Positions 25,497-36,200 of a stretch of 64,000 bases of DNA are shown here, piece by piece. The number at the start of each line of letters is the position of its first letter. The stretch's first letter is position 1. Made by a program: the position numbers and the translations under genes. The stretch is from an uncultured Saprospiraceae bacterium (GTDB taxonomy: Bacteria; Bacteroidota; Bacteroidia; Chitinophagales; Saprospiraceae). The stretch spans positions 1 through 64,000 of the forward strand of contig CALDYY010000076.1 of NCBI GenBank assembly GCA_937944245.1. The letters run 5' to 3'. The notes beneath the pieces were generated by a model. That model had not been told where the DNA came from, made no database searches, and saw only the letters and a list, made by a program, of their open reading frames with translations.

Positions 25497-26648
25497 TTAA
25501 AAAAGTAGCTTTTCTAAATAATGGTATTGAATACCAAACTGTTGTTTAAGTTCCTCTACTTGTTGGAGTGCATCAGGGTTTGGATAGTTGTTTTTTGTGC
25601 CAACTATCATCAGATTCTTTCCTGTATGCTCGCTTGAGATAAATTCAAATACCTTAGTGCTATATCCATAATATTCCATGATTAAAGCTCGAATACCGTC
25701 AGTAATTAGTTCCGCCTGACGTTCTTCCAGAATACCGTGTTTAAGTATAGATTGAAAATTATTGTGCTTGTTCATTTGCTTTCTAACCTGTTTGTGGCAG
25801 CATGGAGCACAAACAATAAACTGAGCATTGGATTGAATACCTTTAGCGATGGCAATATCTGTGGCTGTATCACAAGCATGAAGTGCAATTAATACCTCTA
25901 TTTTTTCAGAAGAATAATCCTTAATATCCTGTGCAATAAAAGATAAATGTTCAAATGCCATCTTCTGAGCAAGGTTGTTGCAAAAATCAACTAAATTAGG
26001 TCGTAACTCTACCCCAACCATGTTGATGTTCCAACCTAGTTCATGCGTCAGATAATCATAAAGTGCGAAAGTCAAATAACCCTTTCCACTACCCATATCC
26101 GCAATGTGAATTGGTGTTACCAACGGCTTATTGGTGAGTAGATTATCCATTATTTCGATATACTTATCAATCTGTTTATACTTTGCCTGTGCCTCTTTGA
26201 GAATTTGCCCTTGCCTGTTGGTAATACCCAATGCCTGTAAATAAGGGCGTTCAGGTGCAATGAACCGCTTTTTAGCTTTGTCATGGGCTAATGAAGTTGA
26301 TTTATTTAAGGTAGCTGGCTGAGTTAAAAAACGAATATTGCCCTTTTTAGAAATTTCTAAGGCAATATTTTGAATACTTGTAAATAAATTGGCATGAAGA
26401 AAAGAATCAGGAATTTGTTGTCTTAGAAACGTCACTCCCTCTTCAAATAAGTAATTCCTTGTTTCATCTTTGGTTTTGTACCTAAAAGTACAGGATAGGT
26501 GTTTTTCGTTTTTTAATAAAATTAGTCTGACGTAAATATTTTGTAATTCCCCTTTTGTTTTTGGTTTACTAAGTGTCAATCTTATAAATTCATCATTAAA
26601 TAAACTCTTTTCCAAATGACTCCAAAACGCTTCTATATTTTGAATCAA
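25497..26648 (-). CDS. SAM-dependent methyltransferase, GSTCD-like class
   Basis: This 383-residue protein has a class I Rossmann methyltransferase domain in its second half. The SAM motif is HIADMGSGKGYLTFALYDYL and the acidic motif is GVELRPNLVDFCNNLA. The pattern ALHACDTATDIAIAKGI followed by FIVCAPCCHKQVRKQM is typical of the Methyltransf_32/GSTCD group, whose substrate is generally unknown. The N-terminal 140 residues include KNEKHLSCTFRYKTKDETRNYLFEEG and may bind the substrate. It starts 15 bases after the HIT gene stop, so it is probably co-transcribed with it and greA. The carotenoid operon begins 77 bases downstream. Confidence 0.82.
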   Translation of the reverse strand: MIQNIEAFWSHLEKSLFNDEFIRLTLSKPKTKGELQNIYVRLILLKNEKHLSCTFRYKTKDETRNYLFEEGVTFLRQQIPDSFLHANLFTSIQNIALEISKKGNIRFLTQPATLNKSTSLAHDKAKKRFIAPERPYLQALGITNRQGQILKEAQAKYKQIDKYIEIMDNLLTNKPLVTPIHIADMGSGKGYLTFALYDYLTHELGWNINMVGVELRPNLVDFCNNLAQKMAFEHLSFIAQDIKDYSSEKIEVLIALHACDTATDIAIAKGIQSNAQFIVCAPCCHKQVRKQMNKHNNFQSILKHGILEERQAELITDGIRALIMEYYGYSTKVFEFISSEHTGKNLMIVGTKNNYPNPDALQQVEELKQQFGIQYHYLEKLLF

Positions 26649-26663
26649 TTTTATTGTATTTTG

Positions 26664-27056
26664 TTATAAATTTCTTCGGATAGCAGCAGCAATGGTCGCT
26701 AATTCTTCTTGAGAAAGTTGTAATTTAGGTTTCATAAAATTAATATCGTTCATTTCATTTATTGGCACGAGGTGAATGTGAGCATGAGGCACTTCCAGAC
26801 CAATAACAGCAACGCCAATACGTTCGCAGGGAATACTTGCTTTCAGAACTTTGGCAATTTTCTTACTAAAAAGTATTAAACCTGTCAATAATTCATCTTC
26901 CACATTAAAAATATAATCAATTTCTTTTTTAGGAATAACCAACGTATGCCCTTTTACCAAAGGAAAAACATCTAAAAATGCTAAATAATCTTCTGTTTCC
27001 GCTATTTTATGGCATGGAATTTCTCCATTAACAATTTTAGTAAAAATACTAGCCAT
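26664..27056 (-). CDS. HIT family nucleotide hydrolase
   Basis: This is a histidine-triad protein of the Hint/bacterial HIT branch, 130 residues long. The triad HAHIHLVP contains the catalytic histidine. The N-terminus SIFTKIVNGEIPCHKIAETEDYLAFLDVFPLVKGHTLVIPK is a standard HIT opening. These enzymes hydrolyse nucleoside phosphoramidates or AMP-linked compounds. It lies between greA (63 bases) and the methyltransferase gene (15 bases) on the same strand. A greA-HIT pairing is common in Bacteroidota, though no functional coupling is known to me. Confidence 0.95.
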   Translation of the reverse strand: MASIFTKIVNGEIPCHKIAETEDYLAFLDVFPLVKGHTLVIPKKEIDYIFNVEDELLTGLILFSKKIAKVLKASIPCERIGVAVIGLEVPHAHIHLVPINEMNDINFMKPKLQLSQEELATIAAAIRRNL

Positions 27057-27119
27057 GATTGATGTAGTTTTGGATAGGCTGCTTTTTGAATAAAACAGCC
27101 TATTCTAATGTTACTTTAA

Positions 27120-27593
27120 CTAAACAAAAATATCTAAAATTTCAAAAGATACTTTACCTACCGGTAATTCAACATTAGCAATTTCACCTATTTTTTTACC
27201 CAAAAGTCCTTTTCCCACGGGGGAAGTGACTGAAATTTTTCGCTCTTTCAAATCGGATTCTGATTCTGAAACCAAATGATAAACTAATGCTTTTTTGGTT
27301 TTCAGATTTTTAATTTTTACTTTTGTCATTACCCTTACTTCGTTAGTATCAATCTCGCTAGGGTCTAGCACGCGCGCACTGGCTACTACTTTTTCTAAAT
27401 TATTGATTTTCAATTCTAATAAGCCCTGTGCTTCTTTTGCTGCATCGTATTCTGCATTTTCAGAAAGATCTCCTTTCTCTCTAGCCTCAGCAATAGCTTT
27501 TGCAGCCTCTTGTCTTCCATTTGATTTTAATTCCTCTAACTCTGCTCGTAGTTTGTCATACGCTTCTTGCGACATATAATGAATCCCCGCCAT
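27120..27593 (-). CDS. greA: Transcription elongation factor GreA
   Basis: GreA enters the secondary channel of RNA polymerase and stimulates cleavage of backtracked RNA. The N-terminal coiled coil with EAREKGDLSENAEYDAAKEAQG contains the acidic tip residues that coordinate magnesium. The C-terminal FKBP-like domain includes KISVTSPVGKGLLGKKIGEIANVELP. Length 157 is standard. It is the first gene of the greA-HIT-methyltransferase run. The 398-bp gap upstream is mainly AT-rich sequence and the terminator of the PorV-like gene. Confidence 0.97.
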   Translation of the reverse strand: MAGIHYMSQEAYDKLRAELEELKSNGRQEAAKAIAEAREKGDLSENAEYDAAKEAQGLLELKINNLEKVVASARVLDPSEIDTNEVRVMTKVKIKNLKTKKALVYHLVSESESDLKERKISVTSPVGKGLLGKKIGEIANVELPVGKVSFEILDIFV

Positions 27594-27991
27594 AACACTT
27601 TAGTTTTAGTTTTAAAAATACTTTGGCGTTAATCCACACATAGTGGATATACCAAAACTGTTTTACTTGATTATTCTATGATAAAATTTAAAAATTTTAG
27701 TACCCAGAAATGAATAATTAATTTCTGAATTCTAATACGCACCGATTTATAAGGTGAAATCTTGCGATTGAGGATTAGTTATTAATTTTTTTATCTAACC
27801 ATTTTAATATCAACATATATCTCGCTCGATTTGTAAGAATAATTCCTCCTTACTGCCTATAAAAATGCAAGGACGTTTCTCTTAGTATAAGATTTAAGAG
27901 AAACGTCCTTATCATGTCTATTAATTACAAAGATACAAACTTTCTATTAAGTAAGAAAGTTTTTTTTGCTATTAAATATTTTTTTTACTAA
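27594..27991. other. 398-bp intergenic region upstream of greA
   Basis: It holds a strong terminator for the PorV-like gene at 27869-27910 and a minor 7-bp hairpin (CAGAAAT/ATTTCTG) at 27705-27727. The greA promoter should lie at the left end, but I see no exact consensus. No tRNA or convincing ORF is present. Confidence 0.5.
27869..27910 (-). terminator. Terminator after the PorV-like gene
   Basis: AAGGACGTTTCTCTT pairs perfectly (15-16 bp) with AAGAGAAACGTCCTT. On the minus strand it is followed by GCATTTTTATAGG, giving a T-run. It ends transcription of the PorV-like gene, and perhaps the whole receptor-secreted protein-PorV run. Confidence 0.85.
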
Positions 27992-29035
27992 CTACAAGCT
28001 AATTCTCACTGAGAAATTATGCGTGCCATCCCAAAGACGAGTTTGACGGTAGGCATAATCAATACCTAATGTATTACTTTTATTTTCCTTACTTAACGGG
28101 ATATTAAAGCTCATTCCAGCGCACAAGCCTGTGTAAATAGAAGCAATTTCTACGTTACTAGAACCAAACTCATATTTGTAGCCTCCTCTTACTTGAAAAA
28201 GATTATTCAAAGAATATTCAATACCTCCGCCAAATTGATCTTGAGAAAATGAATTAGAAGTAAAGTTACCAACTACGGTAAGTTTATTCATTTCATCGAA
28301 ATTAATATCGTAAGCTAACCCTATGTTTAGTGCCGAGGGCAACTCAAATGTGCCTGCGCGCTGATTTAGCGTAATTCTATAGCTGGTTTCACTGTTAGGT
28401 GCTGGTGATGCTACTGCTAAGCCTTGCCCTTGAAAACGCATAGGAGAACCTACATTTCTTAAAGAGATACCAAATTTGAAGTTATCTTTCGGACCAGTCA
28501 CATACTGTACCCCTGCATCCAGTGCAATCCCAAAAGCAGATATTTCTTGAGTGGACTCGTTGATAGCGCGCACCAAAATACCAACAGATACCTTATTTTC
28601 AAAAGTATGAGCGTATCCTAATCCCAAGTGAAAAAAACTAGGTGAAAAAGTAGCTCCAGTACCTTCAGGCTGTTGTGTAGTTGTTACGGGAATATCGCCT
28701 AAATCCAGAGCCATAAGGCTTATACCAAATGCACCGTTTTTTCCTACTCTTTGAGCAATACCAAAAGCATTTTTATTAATGTTTGTGCCTCTTAAATAGA
28801 GCGCATGGCTCACATAAATATCTGTTTTGTTAATTCGACCAAGCCCTGCAACATTCAGACGCATAGCTTCTACACCAAAAACATTAGCCGTCGTCATAGA
28901 GTGTAATCCTGCACTTCTTGCCCAAGGATTCATCAGTAATTCAGAAGCGCCAGCTTCTCCTTGTCGGTCAGGATTTCCCGCATATAGCCCAGTTGTGATG
29001 AGTAAACTCAGGAGAAGTAAAAGTTTATGTTTCAT
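27992..29035 (-). CDS. PorV/PorQ-family outer-membrane protein (T9SS)
   Basis: This 347-residue outer-membrane beta-barrel protein is of the PorV/PorQ family. A signal peptide of about 19 residues ends YAG. The N-terminal pattern ELLMNPWARSAGLHSMTTANVFGVEAMRLNVAGLG is the family hallmark (PDARA...NPA-like). Alternating strands rich in Gly, Asn and aromatics continue to the final VRISL. PorV proteins shuttle type IX cargo from the SprA channel to the attachment complex. Located after a large secreted protein and a TonB receptor on the same strand, it may be a dedicated paralogue for that cargo. Whether it is the main PorV cannot be decided here. Confidence 0.82.
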   Translation of the reverse strand: MKHKLLLLLSLLITTGLYAGNPDRQGEAGASELLMNPWARSAGLHSMTTANVFGVEAMRLNVAGLGRINKTDIYVSHALYLRGTNINKNAFGIAQRVGKNGAFGISLMALDLGDIPVTTTQQPEGTGATFSPSFFHLGLGYAHTFENKVSVGILVRAINESTQEISAFGIALDAGVQYVTGPKDNFKFGISLRNVGSPMRFQGQGLAVASPAPNSETSYRITLNQRAGTFELPSALNIGLAYDINFDEMNKLTVVGNFTSNSFSQDQFGGGIEYSLNNLFQVRGGYKYEFGSSNVEIASIYTGLCAGMSFNIPLSKENKSNTLGIDYAYRQTRLWDGTHNFSVRISL

Positions 29036-29082
29036 AATTCATTGAAATTTAAGCCTAAAATAAACTAATTTTGAAGATTAGT

Positions 29083-29115
29083 TGGAGTAGAACATCATTT
29101 TAATGCCCTACTCCA
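29083..29115 (-). terminator. Hairpin between the 1327-aa secreted protein and PorV-like genes
   Basis: TGGAGTAG pairs with CTACTCCA across a 17-nt loop, 13 bases after the large gene's stop on the minus strand. The poor T-run suggests partial termination or RNA processing within a transcript. Confidence 0.45.
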
Positions 29116-29128
29116 TAAATCAATACTA

Positions 29129-32100
29129 TTATAATCCTGATGGGTCAAATTGGCGCGCTACGCCAAACCATTTAACGACTTTCTGTCCTAATTCACCTGC
29201 ATCAATGTGAATTAAATACACTCCACTTGCTACCGGAATACCCTTGCTATTTTTCAAATCCCACTCTAAGGCAGGTGAAATTTGATTACGCTCAATGGCT
29301 CGATTGTTAGAACGAGGACCTGGTATGGCACCCAATTCATTTCTGTTATATTCACGAATAAACTTACCATCTAAAGTGTAAATCTTCACAACACATTTTG
29401 CTGGTAAATTTGTAATCTTCACAATATTGCTAAACTGTGAGTTTTCGTAAGCTGAATAACCATAGTATGGATTCGGTACAACATTGATATCGTCTAGTGG
29501 TGATTCTGCCGCTTGCGCATTTAATTCGGTTGCCTGTACCCCTTCTAACTTGAATTGATAAGTTGGATAACCATTGAATGCTCCTGTTCCTTTCACTACT
29601 TGATATGGATTATCCACTCTCAACTTAATAGTTAAATCATTAGGAATCAAGCCTTGAGCGTAGGATAATAAACGTTGACCTTGAGGAAGCACCGGAATAG
29701 CTGTCCAAGTAATATTTTGCAAGACATTTACCTTTCTTAGGGCAGGCTGACCTGGTGCTAGACGTTGACGCAATAACTCACATTCATCGTAAGGCTGCCT
29801 AGTTACATATATGTAGTGTCTGCCACCTAAAATTCCGTTAATTCTAAAAAAGTTATTAGCAGTTTCTGTGGTAGGTATATTAAGTTGGTCTGTTGGATTC
29901 CACATCATATCTCGACCTGTAAAGCCAGTAGCATTAATTTGGAAGCCACTAAAATTAATTACATTGCCACCATAAATTGAATTTTCCCCAAAGAAAATAT
30001 TGAGTCGCCTACCCGTTTCCACATCAATAGCATAACCTGGAAACCAACCCATGCCTACTGTTCCACTAGCATCGGGGTCTGGCAAACCATCGCCATTAGT
30101 ATCTTCTTTACTTACAGAAGGTACGTTTCTTAGGTCAAAAAATCTGCTATTACCTTGCGTTGGTACACCATTTATCAACTGGGCGTCAAAATTGTCGAAG
30201 GTTTCAATTACTACACAACGACTCCATTTTGATTTATCTGATGTGAACACAATATCTACATTGTTCAATTCACTTAACGGATTGTTGCTTCTAACAAGTG
30301 TACCACCATTACCACCAACAGACTGAGACCACGCTGGAGAAAAATAGCCGATACCAAGTTGATCTGGTCTTGATCTCCAATCGGTTAAAGTATAAGGTAC
30401 AAACCAGCCTCTGCCAATTCTAGTTAATGCCTGTCGGGGGTCTAACACCTCATCAGGTTCTCCAAAGCCTGTTGCAACAAAGTTTGTAAATTGGTCTGCA
30501 TCGTCTGGAATGGCATTAAACCAAAGCGGTTTAGTCAAGTCTTTATATACTACATCTGCACCGATAGCTCCATTAATTCTATCTCTAGTTTGCCCAACAT
30601 CTGGTGTTTGACCAATGGCAACACTAAAGCCATATTCTGGTAGAATTTGGTCGTTCAATTCCGCAATCGTCTTTTCGGAGAAAAGTTCAACATTACGGTC
30701 ATTATCAATCAATTTCCATCTTGCGCCTGGGTCAAGAACATTATTAGAAAGGTCTCTATCTACAAACGTAAGCGTAAATTTACCGTCTTTAACTTTGAAT
30801 GGATTGAAGATACTAATATCTATTGGACCTGCTCCAGCATTATAGACAATTTCACCGTTGAAGCTACCGTTGAGAATCTTGTCTTTTGTTTCGTCGGACA
30901 TATCCAAAAAGTTACTACCAGCACCTACACCATCAATACGAGTAATGACAGCACCATCACCATAATTAGCCTTTAATTCTTGATAAACCACTGGTCGAGG
31001 GATAACAGTGTAGAAAGGATTTGTACCATCGCCTATATTTCTTCGTCCTTCTAAATAAGGTTCTCGCTGACCTACTCCTGTTTTTGGGTCATAATCTTCG
31101 TAATTATTGTGCGCATAGGCTACAGCAGTAAAATAATATTTCTTGTGGTTAACGAGCCTTCTATCTCCTTCCGCAAATTGGTCCTCCGTAACTCTAAATG
31201 TGTTTTTAATACCTGTATTTGAGCCGTTTACTTTCAGTGTTGGTGCATAAAAAGTTTCTTCTAACGGACTTTCTTGCTCCACCCAGTTAAATATCTTACT
31301 AATATCGTTTCTTAAATCTGCTTGATACACTAGGCGTGCTCTATCTGGATTTTCCAAGTCACCCAATGTTACGTCAGGTCCAGCTAATTGATAAATTTTG
31401 TAGCCTTCAAATTTATATAAAGTATCTTTTGCAAACTCTGGAATTTGTAATCCTCTTTGTGCATATTGCTCGAAAGCGTTATTGGATTGAATAGTATCAT
31501 TGGTAATCACGACAATAATTTCTCTGTCCAACTCTATAAAATCCAAATCTGGCGCGTCAGGTCCATCTGTCAATTCAAAACAGTTATCAAATAGTGCCTG
31601 CGCAATATCATCTGCAAATTGTAAAGCCTTAATATCGGGACATGGATAAAGTTGTTTTGGCACCCAAACTACACCGATAATTAACTCATTAACTGCTCCT
31701 GGATCAAGTCGGAAAGGTCCTGATGCTTGAATGGTTCGTCTATCCAAATTTGGGTCTGTACCCTGACTGCACATAGACCACTCATTACTTCTTGCAGGAT
31801 TTCCTGGAAAAGCATATTTTATTGGTGCGCCATCTTGGTAAGCATCATCCCCGAAAGTGAAAGGAGAACCATCGCGCCATGAACCCGAAAGATAATTATA
31901 ATATTCTTGCGCATTATTTGGGTCGGTTGTACCTGGAGGCGCACCACCAATACCTCTATTGTTGAAGTACGTAAAAGAAGACATCCCGATTTCTTCAAAG
32001 TTCTCATTCAAAGGTCCTCTGAAATAATCCACACCAAGTATAGGAATTTCCTCACAGTAAGTATTTGTACCTTGTTCGCAATTACAACCAGTGCTACCAT

Positions 32101-33112
32101 CTACTGCATCAGAGTTATACACAAAAGCTAAACTACGAAGTGTATCACAACCCACATAATCATCTGTAAAACAGCCTAAATCTGGGTCAACCCACATTGC
32201 AAAAAACATACTATCAATACTTTCAATGGCACGATTAATCAACTTATAACGCTGAAAGGTCATGTCGTTGATTTGGTCATTTGTAGCATAGCTAAAGGCT
32301 TGCACTTGCACCTCCATCTGAATAGGATCGCCTCTTGTTTCAGAGTGAATATTTCCAGCATCATTATAAATCCAGAAAATCATCTCGTCTGGGTATTGCG
32401 GTTCAGGGCAACCTCTAATTTCAATGATTGGATAATCTCCTTGATCTGGTTCGTAAAATCCATCGCCATCTCTATCCCAGAAACCCGCTAAGCCTTGTGT
32501 GGTATTGGGTAATTCAAATCGGTGAATATCGAAGAAAAACTGATTGCCACGTGCAGGCCAGCCTCTAACATTTCTCGGAATAGTTCGAGGATCATACGAT
32601 TTTCCTTCTTTTATGCTGGCTTCATAATTGCGTAAATGCTCGTCAATTTCTTCACCTGTAACGCGGAAAAAGCGATCCCACTTTGCACAAGTCGCTTGGT
32701 CAATTGTACCTGTAACAGGGTCCAAAGGACCTGGCCAGAAATCTGCTCTACCAGTAGAGCGTCCATAAGTTTGGGCTGCCACCTTTAAGTTTCCTGCTGG
32801 GTCAACACCACCTAACCAAACAGCACCTGCAAAAATAGAAGATACCTCTGGTTGACCTGCCGGCACTTTGGGCACCACGTAACGACCATCTCTGGAGTTC
32901 CACCAAACATCTCCTCCCGTCAAAAGTCTTGCACGGACATTGTTAATTGCTTGATCTATCTGTGCAACAGCAGGATCGCAGTTATTTCTAAATTCTACCT
33001 GCTGCTTTTTCTGTTGCTTTTGCTCCTCTTGGGGATTAATGTAGGCAAAACTTTGATTGACCACACTCAGTACAATAAAACTGAGCATTAAAAACTTTAG
33101 TAGTTGTTTCAT
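29129..33112 (-). CDS. Large secreted protein, probable T9SS cargo
   Basis: This is a very large exported protein of unknown function. The ORF track starts at 33154, but the ATG at 33112 gives a clean signal peptide (MKQLLKFLMLSFIVLSVVNQSFA) and 1327 residues. The N-terminal block AGAVWLGGVDPAGNLKVAAQTYGR followed by FWPGPLD recurs in Bacteroidota T9SS proteins. The C-terminal 100 residues, from NVVPNPYYGYSAYEN through KIYTLDGKFIREYNR to GVYLIHIDAGELGQKVVKWFG, are like the type A sorting/FlgD-Ig domain. Repeated Asp-rich segments such as DRDGDGFYEPDQGDYP suggest calcium binding. It sits between a TonB receptor and a PorV-like gene, so it is probably exported and surface-attached. Confidence 0.8.
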   Translation of the reverse strand: MKQLLKFLMLSFIVLSVVNQSFAYINPQEEQKQQKKQQVEFRNNCDPAVAQIDQAINNVRARLLTGGDVWWNSRDGRYVVPKVPAGQPEVSSIFAGAVWLGGVDPAGNLKVAAQTYGRSTGRADFWPGPLDPVTGTIDQATCAKWDRFFRVTGEEIDEHLRNYEASIKEGKSYDPRTIPRNVRGWPARGNQFFFDIHRFELPNTTQGLAGFWDRDGDGFYEPDQGDYPIIEIRGCPEPQYPDEMIFWIYNDAGNIHSETRGDPIQMEVQVQAFSYATNDQINDMTFQRYKLINRAIESIDSMFFAMWVDPDLGCFTDDYVGCDTLRSLAFVYNSDAVDGSTGCNCEQGTNTYCEEIPILGVDYFRGPLNENFEEIGMSSFTYFNNRGIGGAPPGTTDPNNAQEYYNYLSGSWRDGSPFTFGDDAYQDGAPIKYAFPGNPARSNEWSMCSQGTDPNLDRRTIQASGPFRLDPGAVNELIIGVVWVPKQLYPCPDIKALQFADDIAQALFDNCFELTDGPDAPDLDFIELDREIIVVITNDTIQSNNAFEQYAQRGLQIPEFAKDTLYKFEGYKIYQLAGPDVTLGDLENPDRARLVYQADLRNDISKIFNWVEQESPLEETFYAPTLKVNGSNTGIKNTFRVTEDQFAEGDRRLVNHKKYYFTAVAYAHNNYEDYDPKTGVGQREPYLEGRRNIGDGTNPFYTVIPRPVVYQELKANYGDGAVITRIDGVGAGSNFLDMSDETKDKILNGSFNGEIVYNAGAGPIDISIFNPFKVKDGKFTLTFVDRDLSNNVLDPGARWKLIDNDRNVELFSEKTIAELNDQILPEYGFSVAIGQTPDVGQTRDRINGAIGADVVYKDLTKPLWFNAIPDDADQFTNFVATGFGEPDEVLDPRQALTRIGRGWFVPYTLTDWRSRPDQLGIGYFSPAWSQSVGGNGGTLVRSNNPLSELNNVDIVFTSDKSKWSRCVVIETFDNFDAQLINGVPTQGNSRFFDLRNVPSVSKEDTNGDGLPDPDASGTVGMGWFPGYAIDVETGRRLNIFFGENSIYGGNVINFSGFQINATGFTGRDMMWNPTDQLNIPTTETANNFFRINGILGGRHYIYVTRQPYDECELLRQRLAPGQPALRKVNVLQNITWTAIPVLPQGQRLLSYAQGLIPNDLTIKLRVDNPYQVVKGTGAFNGYPTYQFKLEGVQATELNAQAAESPLDDINVVPNPYYGYSAYENSQFSNIVKITNLPAKCVVKIYTLDGKFIREYNRNELGAIPGPRSNNRAIERNQISPALEWDLKNSKGIPVASGVYLIHIDAGELGQKVVKWFGVARQFDPSGL

Positions 33113-33211
33113 ATTTAATTCAATATAGAATTTAAAATGGAATTTAGTTGGCAAGCCGCTTACTGTTTTTAAACTTCATCACTTACCACTCAATTCTTAA
33201 TCTTATTCTAG

Positions 33212-36200
33212 TTAAAAATTGTAAATAACTCCCCCAAATATTCTTCTAGGCAAAGAAAAGAACTCTGGATTCAAGATTGCCCATTGATATGCTGCTAAAA
33301 AGGACTCTACTTCACGAGTAGAGCCTTGTATGGTCGCTATTTGGTTCAACCCTCTAGCGGAAGCTAAATAACCATCATCGTAAGGCGAACCCGTTGCAGA
33401 GTAAACATTTAACACATTTTCACGGTCTAACAAGTTTGATACCCTGACGTAAGCGTTTAACCTTCCTCCTTTTGGCATTTTGAAATCTTTATCCACTCTC
33501 ACATTTAATGTAAAAACCCAGGGTTTTCGCGCTCCATTCAGAGCACCCGTAAAGCCCGTTCCGTCTAATTGTAATGGCTGAATGGTAGCTGTGTATGGAC
33601 GACCAGAAACAGCATTAGCATTTAAGTTTACCCCAAAGTTGGATAATATATCTGTATTACCAATTCTTGGACCATTGTATCGTTTTCCTGAGCCATAGCG
33701 ATAATCTAATACTGCCACAAAGCGGTGACGCTCATCAAAATCCAATGGAATTAAGTTTCTAATGTTTCCTCTGGAAGTTAAACCTCTTTGAGAATCAGAA
33801 TCAGAACCTGTACCATCTGCGAATTGTAGGGTATAATTGGCTTGCAAGGAAACATTACCCGTTCTTCTTAAATCATATGCTAATGAAAAACCTTTCACTG
33901 TACCAAAGTCAATGTTGTCATAAGTAGAATATTGATTGACAATGGGTACTGGAAAGAAAGTTCTTCGCTGAATCATATCTCGCTGTTCTTTGTAATAAGC
34001 GGATAATTTTAATGCGGAAGAAGCAGATAATTGTTGCTGAAAACCTACCTCATAGCTGATTGTCTTTTGAGGTTGTAAGTTAGGGTTATTGCGAATGCCT
34101 GTAAGGTCTGTGAAATAAAAGTAGTCATAGGCGGTGGCAATTGTATTGGATGGTGGACGAGAAGTCAAGATGTCGTAATGTGCAAAGAAGTTTGCTTGCT
34201 CGGAAATAGGAAAAGAAAATGCTAATCTCGGCATCCAGTTGAGTGTAGGTTCATAATCTTGAAAGGAAACTGATGGGTCAAAATCTCTACTTTTGATAAA
34301 GTTTGCCACAGAGTTCACACGATCATCTGCATAAGAAGGAAATACTAGACCACCTGGAAATATCTCAATCGGACTGTTGGCAGGAGTCCCGTTAGCAAAA
34401 TACCATTGGTCGCCATCGCGATAGGCTTGCACTGCTGAACCACCATCGTTGACGTAAACTTTAAAATCATCACCAATATTTCCTGGACGCTCAAACTCAC
34501 TGTTTATCGTATGAAAGTCTGATGCACCTTGAATTTCATACAAGGAATAAGGGTCTTTGAGAACTTGAGTATTGGCATCGTAACGTTCTACACGGAGTCC
34601 AACTCTAAAAATAATATCTCTAAAAGTAAACTTATCTTGAAGATAGGCGGCTGCCAGTATGGGTCTGTTAGGTGCTACGGGAAAAGTTCTTACGCCGTTG
34701 GCATCAGTAGCCGTAAAGAAATCATTGAATGTACCGTTAAATTCATTGCCTAGATAGTCGTAGCCATAATAGTTCAAAATGCCTTGGTCGTTCAACTCTT
34801 TAGCGGAGAACATACTTAAATCAAACTGGTCGGGGCGCAAACCATCTACATTGACAAAGCTAGTCAATGGCTGCCCAGTAAAATTGCGTATGCTTCTATA
34901 AAATTTATTATCAGGATTTTCTACTATGGAAAGCTCTAACAAAGCAGTTGTTGGGAATCCTGGCACTGTAAACGAAGCAATAGAGTCTGCATTTTCCGCA
35001 ATCCCTTGTATGTGATTGTTGGCTTGTTGTCTAGCTACATCCCAAAGATTTCTTGGAAAAACATCATATCTTCTATTAATTCTTTGCTCATACCAAACGC
35101 CAAATTCTATGCTGTGTCTGCCCTTGTTGGAGCTACCTTTAGGAATAAAATCAAAAGAACTACTAGCATTGAAATTATATAAATCATTATTATTTCTTCT
35201 CGCTAAGTTATAGACCCAACCTACGTTGGTATGAAAACCCCAAGAATCTTCAAATTGGTCTGATATTCTTCCGTTCACGGCATAAAAATCATCTCGACCA
35301 AGCCCTGCTGAGGCACTAGGTTGTCCAAAAAAGAATACTATGCTATTAGGTACTTGGCTATTTAATCCTTCACCAGTGTTATTAATGTCGAGGGCATTAT
35401 TGTAATTTGCTAGTACTGGATTGGATGTTCCAGGTGTATATCCACGTAAGATTTGTCGATAGTCTGTGTGAATTAGAGTTCCTGTAGTAGGATCAAAATT
35501 AAAAGTAGGAATCCACTCAAAATCAAAATTACCTACATAGCCATAGTCAAAGTAATTATCGCCGTGCCGAGTGTCCCCTCTAGTATTTCTTGTATTTTCA
35601 TAGCCAAATTGGAGTGTATAAGAAGCATTTCTGATTGTTCCTGTGTTGTTTTCTTCAGCTAAATTACTAGAAAGGCGATGCCTTAGACGAACATTTCCTC
35701 TTAATAACTCATTGTTATCAGAAGGATTATTATGACTATTTAAAACTCTCCATCTATGCTCACCTCGAGTAGAACCTCGCGATACTATATTTCCTTGTGG
35801 GGTAAAGAAATCCTCGCTATTGCTGTAAGCTCCAGTGAAAGAAATGTCAATAGCATCTGTTATTTTTGCATCTATTTTTGCGTTGAGGTCATAACGTGTA
35901 AAATCTTCAAATGGTCTTACTCGTTGTGCTTGCACATCTTCTAATGTAGTAAAATCAGCAGCGACAAAAGGAGAGCGAACACCATTTTTAGAAGTTCTAA
36001 TAACTACAGGACTGGCTTCTAATTTTTTCAATGCTTCATCTGAAACTCGGTATATGTCAGTGGCAGATGGGTTGTCATCGAGTTGATAAGTGTAACGCCC
36101 TGAAAGACGTATCCCAATCAAAGGCTGTCCAGAGGACTTTTTTAATAAAGGTCCACTAAGATTAAAACCAACTAAACGATTATTATAAGGATCGAATATT

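Noticed and set aside
30051-32491. Many plus-strand ORFs inside the giant secreted protein gene
   Set aside because: They overlap fully with a long, domain-supported minus-strand frame and have no family features.
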